NCBI RefSeq assembly: GCF_037042905.1
Contig: NC_087249.1
Coordinates: 53,288,901 to 53,352,900 of the forward strand
DNA from: Lytechinus pictus
Lineage: Eukaryota > Echinodermata > Echinoidea > Temnopleuroida > Toxopneustidae
Direction: 5' to 3'
Length of the DNA: 64,000 nucleotides
The notes beneath the pieces are model-generated. The model was not told the DNA's origin, did not search any database, and saw only the letters and a list, made by a program, of their open reading frames with translations. Positions 59,487 to 64,000 of this stretch are shown piece after piece. The position numbers and the translations under genes are program-made. Every line of letters begins with the position of its first letter. Within the stretch, counting starts at the first letter, position 1.

Positions 59487-60490
59487 ACATGTACATGTAG
59501 GCCCTATTACTCTAAACTAATCTCATCTGTAGCATACAGATATTTCAAAAGTTTAGTATAGCCATTTTTCTTTTTCAACCATTTTTTTTTTTTTTTTGGG
59601 GGGGGGTGAAGATTTGAATAGAGTATTTCCTGATATCCAGTATCCTCACATGGCAGTGTTTTTACAGTGTTTTTGCAGTGTTTTTACAGCCTAAGTACTG
59701 TGTTTTCTGAATTCATGTGGATATCAGAAAGCTACCGACTAATTTCTGTAATGATATGTAACAAAAATAGTTCCAAACGTATTTTCTTGTATCAAATTGA
59801 TTTTAAAAACTGGGAACCTATAATTTTCATGTCAACTCAATAAAAAATAATAACTATTAATTATAGTTGACATGATACTGTACTAGTAATTGCCATGTAG
59901 GTTGAGATTACAAATTTTCCCACTCCCACTCATTATTTACTCAGTGTCATTTCAACTGGAAAAATTGTGGAATACTAGACAGGTTTTGTTGTATGATTTT
60001 TAGTATTGAATTACAGTACAATTGATGCTGAAGGAGATATTGTAAACTTTACTAGGGCCTATTAAAGCAGAACCATTGTCTCGTGTGAGAAATGTGAATA
60101 TTCTGGAATTGCGATATCTGGAAATATTGTGGAAATTGTATTTTAATGCATCTAGCTACATGTAGGCCTGCTTTTCTACATGTAGGGCCTACATATTAAA
60201 GCCTACATGTACATTACTATGCAACTACAAGTCAGTGTCAATACACAACCGCCCCCCCCCCCCCCACCACAACAACACTTGAGGTCAAATGTGAAAGTGT
60301 CTGAGTGCAAAGTTAGTTTCCAATGAAGACCTTTGTCCAATCATGAAGCTATTTAGAGAAGGAGATCTGACTCTCTCAAACGCTTTGCCCCATGCGCGGC
60401 ACCGCTAATCCCCTCTCAGCAGGGTCCCTCACGGCGCATTACACAGGCCGCTGGTAAATCAGATAAGGAAAGTTGATCGACGCGGTCGAC
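59487..60490. other. Intron/intergenic sequence, low-information
   Basis: The phrase TTTTTACAGTGTTTTTGCAG repeats around 59660-59688. A T/G run lies at 59581-59606, and a C run at 60251-60265. No exon. Confidence 0.4.
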
Positions 60491-60566
60491 AGCTCGGGTT
60501 TGCGCTTGCGCAGTAGCGTTTTCACCCATAATGCATTTCACATCGGCTTCACGAATTTTATGCAAA
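60491..60566 (+). promoter_or_regulatory. Candidate promoter with NRF-1-like and YY1-like motifs
   Basis: TTGCGCTTGCGCAG (about 60499-60512) resembles an NRF-1 site. AACATGGCGGC at 60564-60574 fits the YY1/start-codon element seen also at the WWC gene. The surroundings are CpG-richer than neighbouring DNA. Confidence 0.35.
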
Positions 60567-60645
60567 CATGGCGGCTCACGATTTCGAAGACGAAAATCTG
60601 GTTTTGGAACCAGCTGAATACAGGGTGACCAGATTTCACAAATAG
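60567..60645 (+). CDS. Candidate start exon, family unknown
   Basis: The ATG in AACATGGCGG gives MAAHDFEDENLVLEPAEYR, followed after about 57 nt by AGG|GTGACC, a possible donor, or by readthrough to a TAG at 60643-60645. The acidic peptide looks like an authentic N-terminus, but I do not know the protein. At CAGGGTGACCAGATTT the sequence switches to what resembles a common transposon terminus (CAGGGTGACCAGA...CGGGACA). The exon may therefore have been truncated by an insertion, or its donor may lie within the element edge. It could be a separate gene inside the WWC intron, or an alternative WWC start. Confidence 0.35.
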
Positions 60646-60739
60646 AAATACGGGACAATCGACAAAGTACGCTGCATGAGCGGATCGACCGAGCCAGGTC
60701 TTAAAAAAAAAAGATCAACAAAGGATGCTACACGGTGTT

Positions 60740-61510
60740 CGACTTGGGAAAAAATGTACAGAATTGGAAGGGGGGGGGGTGAACGAAAGAATGAAGGAGG
60801 GAATGAAAAAGCGAAAGAAAAGAGTTGACTTGAGAACGTAAAGAAAGAAAAAATGAAGGGAAAAAATAATGTTAGAATAAAATGATGAAAGATAGAATAA
60901 AAGAAAAAAAAACGTTTCCGTCATTCTTTGAAATTAATTAAGTAAAGAAAAAGAAAAGAAGGAAGGGAAGATGTGTGAAAGAAAACACAAGGGAGAGAAA
61001 AAAAAAAAAAAGAAGCAAGAAAAAAGGAGGAGGATAGAAAGAACGAATAAAAGAAAAATGTTTCCTTCATTCTTTGAAAGAAAGAAATAAAAAAAGAAGA
61101 AAAACAGGAAGGGAGGGAGGGAAAGAAAGAAAAAAGGATACAGTATAGAAGGGAATAATAAAATAAAGAATGAAAGAAAGAAAGGATGAAAGAGAGGGAG
61201 GAAAAAATAAAGGGAGGAAAGAATAAAAAAGAGAAAATAATGGAAGGAGAGAAAGAACGAAAAGAAAAGGGAGAAGGAAGCAAAGAAAAGTTTAAGGAAA
61301 GAAAAAAATGAAGGTAAAAAGGAAATTTAAAAATGGAAGGAGAGTAAGACAAAGAAGAAAGAAAAATGAAAAGAGAGAGAAGATCAGGAAAGAAAGATAG
61401 GGAATAAAGATAGATGGAATAAAAAAAGGGGGGCAAGAGGAAGGATAGAATGATGAAGAAAAAAGGATATGAAAGAAAAAAGTACAATCTTAAAACAAAC
61501 AAAAAAATCC
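60740..61510. repeat. Polypurine (GAAA/GGAA) tract on the + strand
   Basis: Around 770 bp consist almost wholly of A and G in irregular GAAAGAAAGAAAAA and GGAAGGGAGGGA motifs. The 200-codon minus-strand frame over it is Phe/Ser/Leu-rich low complexity and not a gene. Confidence 0.9.
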
Positions 61511-61596
61511 CATAATCTGACAAAAATCATAACGATATTTGATGTTTCTAAATATGTTTTTTTAGAATAGAAATAGAATGTTTTAGAAATGAGGGG

Positions 61597-61820
61597 GGGG
61601 GGGGGTCGGGTGTCCGGACACTTTATATTTTGGAAGCTTCCTTTTTTTTTTAGATTAAACTAAAAATATGAATTCAATAGTTGTAATAATCTTTTATTTT
61701 GTTCTCTATGATATTTTTAAAATAATAATTATTTTTTTGTACTAAAAATTGTAAAACTTTGCTTGTAAATTTTTCCAAATGACTTTGTAACTTAAAATGA
61801 ATTGTCCTAACACAGAACTG
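61597..61820. repeat. Dispersed repeat with GTCCGGAC terminus, second copy
   Basis: GGTCGGGTGTCCGGACACTT, AAAAATATGAATTCAATAGT and CCAAATGACTTTGTAA match 8338-8525. The right end is eroded (GAATTGTCCTAACACAGAAC replaces the GTCCGGACACACAAC of the first copy). Confidence 0.65.
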
Positions 61821-61849
61821 GGTATACTTCTTTGTGGTCCCAAACATGT

Positions 61850-63424
61850 TATTTTTAAGTTCTTTATTATGTAGACTAATTTTTTTTTTGTAATTAGTTC
61901 TCCTTTTTACTGTTTGTAAATTAAATTTATTCGCTCCGCGGCCCCTGCTATTTTCCAAAAACGATCCAGAGACCCGAGCTGAGCTCGGAGCTCCCGTCAT
62001 TCATTACACTCACTTTCAACTAACACAAATAGGAGTACGTTGGGCACCGGAGGGTACTTCACGATGCGACAATCGCCAGAGAAATGCCCCGCAGATTCGT
62101 CGTTATATTATCAAGGCCATCGTACCCTCACAAATGATTTTTGCATTAAAATTGAGCTCAAAGTCTACCCTTTCACCTTATTATAATTTCTAAAACAGGA
62201 ACGGGTAGGTGAAGATTTAAATAAGGGAGAAAGTCAGCCAACTTCAGCCATCTCCAACTTCTTCCGTTTGTAATTTTGTCAAATAAAGTCAAATCAGATT
62301 GTGACGTATTTGGTATGTATGCAAAGGGGATCATCTCAGAAGTTCAACCATTCATAAAAGACGTACATCAGGAATCCGTACGAAGAGATATAGATGTCAG
62401 AAGAACTGCAAGTTGTGTTTCAATTTTGAACAAAAACTGAGCTCGGAGAGAAGTTATGTGGGAGAACGTCGTTTACGGCGGTGCCTCGCATGGTCCTTCA
62501 AAAAATCTCTGACCTCAGATTTTACGAGGGGGCTTATCGCGTTATGTAAGCGGGCTCTAACTTTCGCCTGGCGGCTCGCCGATTGATGTTAGATATCGTT
62601 CCTTCGCCCGAAGGAAGCGATAACAAAGGATTAGGAGAGAAATTGGAAGATGGTTCTCCTTCTCTTAATAGCTTCATGGTCCAATGTTGGAACTGATGAA
62701 ACTGATGACCTACAGTATGGTGAAACAAGTCAAAGTTTCTTCTTGGACTCTGGACTGAAAATTTTGCCCATCATTATGATTATTAAGGGAGAAAAAAAGG
62801 TACATGTATGTAAAAAATAAATCAACTGTGTTGTGAAGATTAGGAAGAATAAAAGAATGATTACAAAAATGATAATGATGCAGGCATCTTCACAGATAGT
62901 GTACATGTAGCTGTAGGCCTACATGTACATCATGTACAATCACATCTTTTTATGCTCATAATGTATTGTAGGCCTACAGAATATTGTACATGGCATCTTT
63001 ATTTTCTTTTGAAATGATGCAGTTTAAGAAACAATGGAAACAGCAGGAACGATAATAAAAATAAACTTTTATAATGATTATGATCCTAGAAAGTTTAATG
63101 TTAAAAGATAAAGTGCACTGTATATTAAAAATGATCAGAAGAACGGTGATGAAGATTTAAAAGAAAATAGTTATATTGAAATTCTAACTACATGTATATG
63201 TTTAATAAGAGTCTGTTTCTATAGACTGTGCTGAAACTCTGGGAAATACAAGAAATTTGTAGTATTAAAGGAATGGTATGTGACAATCCTCCATAACACC
63301 TTGCGTAAATCATTTCCTCTTTTCCCAAATGGGCTCTGGTTAAGACCACTTGCTGAGCACATAATGGGCTCCTAAAGTTGCTCTCTGTCAGATTTTTTTT
63401 TTTAGAGCTCTGTAGCTGGTCTAT
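61850..63424. other. Intergenic/intronic, nothing recognised
   Basis: A CpG-richer part lies at 61930-62620. Possible short start context at 62083 (AGAAATGCCCCGCAGATTC) leads to a stop within 20 codons. No domain or splice-supported exon was found. Confidence 0.35.
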
Positions 63425-63902
63425 AGGTGGTTTCAAACCGCCTTGATCACAAGAATCCCCGTTAAATTACGAGAACTTTTTTAGGCTGAAAAATACCCAT
63501 TAATTATTCCTGAATTCACACCGCCCTGAAACATATCCTTCGGGATAAGTTCCTGAAGTTACGAGCATGCGCAGTATGGTCTGATAAGCAGCAAGGCGCG
63601 AAATTCAAAATCACTAGCCCAGCAGCAACCCATGCACGGCGCCGCACCCAACGACACGCTGGGCTAAAAGTTCCCGTAATTTGCTTTCAGACCGCCAAAA
63701 TACCCACGACCTTGGAAAAATCCCCGTGAAAGTTCTCGTAATTTCGCCAAGTACCTACTATTTATCGGGTATTTTCTTTCGGGGATATTACGCGTAGTTT
63801 GCTTTCACACCGCCAAAATACCTGGTATTTTCTGATCGGGGTAAATTTCCCGATCAGAGAATACCTGGAACTGGCGAACTTCGAGGCGGTCTGAAACCAC
63901 CT
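63425..63902. mobile_element. 478-bp MITE with AGGTGGTTTCA termini
   Basis: AGGTGGTTTCAAACCGCCTT at the left and the inverted GAGGCGGTCTGAAACCACCT at the right, with TAT on both outer sides, mark a short DNA element. CACACCGCC and AGACCGCCAAAATACC words repeat inside. Confidence 0.8.
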
Positions 63903-64000
63903 TATGATGTCTGTAGTCAAAATGTACAGTTTTTGACAGTTTCTTGCTGGATCAGTCAATTTATGAATTCCATTTCCATATAATACATGTACTGTACTGA

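Noticed and set aside
60921..61523. 200-codon minus-strand frame
   Set aside because: It is Phe/Ser/Leu-rich low complexity from the polypurine tract.

Overview
The window reads as gene-poor, AT-rich DNA from a marine invertebrate deuterostome. An echinoid-like genome is my best guess, inferred from the mix of tRNA-derived SINEs, short inverted-repeat elements and very frequent TACATGTA / AGGCCTA words, and from the protein families present. Nothing looks prokaryotic. There is no operon, CRISPR array, rRNA or intact stand-alone tRNA gene. Coding exons are short, bounded by GT..AG signals and separated by introns of up to 6.4 kb.

Two host genes are recognised with good confidence. A CKAP2/CKAP2L-like gene (mitotic-spindle, microtubule-associated) runs on the + strand from about 23635 to 37476. 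Eight exons join in phase to give an open frame of 533 codons ending in TAA. The last four exons carry the conserved CKAP2 C-terminal domain, and a CCAAT/E2F-like promoter lies just upstream of exon 1. The first coding exon of a WWC/KIBRA-family gene (WW domain, Hippo pathway) lies at 51945-52069 (+) behind a CpG-rich leader with a short upstream ORF. Its later exons are presumably beyond the window. Weaker coding candidates are a Cys-cluster exon (10056 onward, +), a RecQ-like helicase exon (13079-12878, -), a short start exon (20362-20323, -) and a start exon with a promoter at 60500-60622 (+).

Most of the rest is mobile and repetitive DNA. 0-7 kb: two broken non-LTR reverse transcriptases, SINEs, an array of AT palindromes, CCAGT and TTCGGAATTACGAACC arrays. 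8-24 kb: a mosaic of inverted-repeat elements, including a 2.7-kb TIR element almost abutting a 1.65-kb element with three 308-bp repeats, and a 1.65-kb fold-back element. 25.7-30.4 kb: a 4.65-kb piggyBac-like element with TTAA borders inside intron 2 of the CKAP2L-like gene. 32-41.9 kb: several MITE families. 42.1-47.4 kb: a large minisatellite with a near-identical 1.94-kb higher-order duplication. 47.8-51.5 kb: a MITE, a reverse transcriptase split by a hAT-like insertion with an exact 8-bp target duplication, and a SINE. 52-64 kb: presumed WWC intron 1 with more MITEs and a long polypurine tract.

I do not see a convincing new molecular system. The most informative features are the reconstructed CKAP2L-like gene, the nested elements with readable target-site duplications, and the higher-order minisatellite. 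All homology calls are from recognition of motifs by eye; no database search was run.
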